DNA of 5,650 nt from Candidatus Galloscillospira excrementavium (GTDB lineage: Bacteria > Bacillota > Clostridia > Oscillospirales > Oscillospiraceae). The position numbers and the translations under genes were made by a program. Location: NCBI GenBank assembly GCA_018711785.1, contig DVHW01000249.1, positions 1 to 5,650 on the forward strand, written 5' to 3'. The notes below the pieces were generated by a model. It was given only the letters and a program-made list of their open reading frames with translations. It had not been told where the DNA came from and ran no database searches. Below, in pieces: positions 5,613 through 5,650 of this stretch (positions are counted from its first letter, which is position 1; every line of letters begins with the position of its first letter).

Positions 5613-5650
5613 CGCCGCGGCGGAATCGTCTGATTCCGCCGCGGCGCTTT
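5613..5650 (+). terminator. Rho-independent terminator of galM, probably bidirectional
   Basis: The arms at 5613-5627 (starting CGCCGCGGCGG) and 5632-5646 are perfectly complementary over 15 bp, with a 4-base loop GTCT. The hairpin begins 8 bases after the galM stop. The T run begins as CTTT and is cut by the window edge. AAAA at 5607-5610 on the other side would give a U run to transcripts arriving from the right on the minus strand, so it may serve both directions. Confidence 0.88.

Noticed and set aside
1..5650. Search for CRISPR arrays, tRNA/rRNA genes, insertion sequences, toxin-antitoxin or defence genes.
   Set aside because: Coding density is almost complete with five recognisable galactose genes. 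The only repeated sequence is the operator pair, and no mobile or RNA gene signature was seen.

Overview
This window is a compact Leloir-pathway galactose-utilisation locus. The DNA is very GC-rich by eye, with strongly GC-biased third codon positions. The protein variants are Firmicutes-like: a class II GalT, a Gram-positive-style GalE, and a galactokinase whose first motif reads NHTDHQ. AGGAGG-type ribosome binding sites precede the genes. Together these suggest a high-GC gut clostridium of the Oscillospirales type. That placement is inference from protein style and base composition; no phylogenetic marker is present.

Layout from left to right. Bases 1-921 (minus strand) hold the first 307 codons of galT, which runs off the left edge. 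Bases 927-1919 hold galE and 1942-3243 hold galK, so on the minus strand the order of transcription is galK, galE, galT, with gaps of 22 and 5 bases. Bases 3244-3364 hold the galK promoter with a 19-bp perfect palindrome filling its spacer. Bases 3365-4408 (minus) encode a LacI/GalR-family repressor. Bases 4409-4552 form a divergent regulatory region with a second copy of the operator core at the repressor's own promoter, and a separate promoter facing right. Bases 4553-5605 (plus) encode galM. A strong hairpin terminator follows at 5613-5650, and its T tract is cut by the window edge.

The products form one pathway. GalM interconverts beta- and alpha-galactose, GalK makes galactose-1-phosphate, GalT exchanges it with UDP-glucose, and GalE regenerates UDP-glucose from UDP-galactose. 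The repressor probably senses galactose or a pathway metabolite. By operator placement it should control galKET and itself; galM has no operator copy at its own promoter. No transporter or galactosidase is visible here.

I see no previously undescribed system. The points most worth a second look are the paired operators, the apparent lack of direct repressor control over galM, and the divergent sugar-binding motif of the galactokinase.
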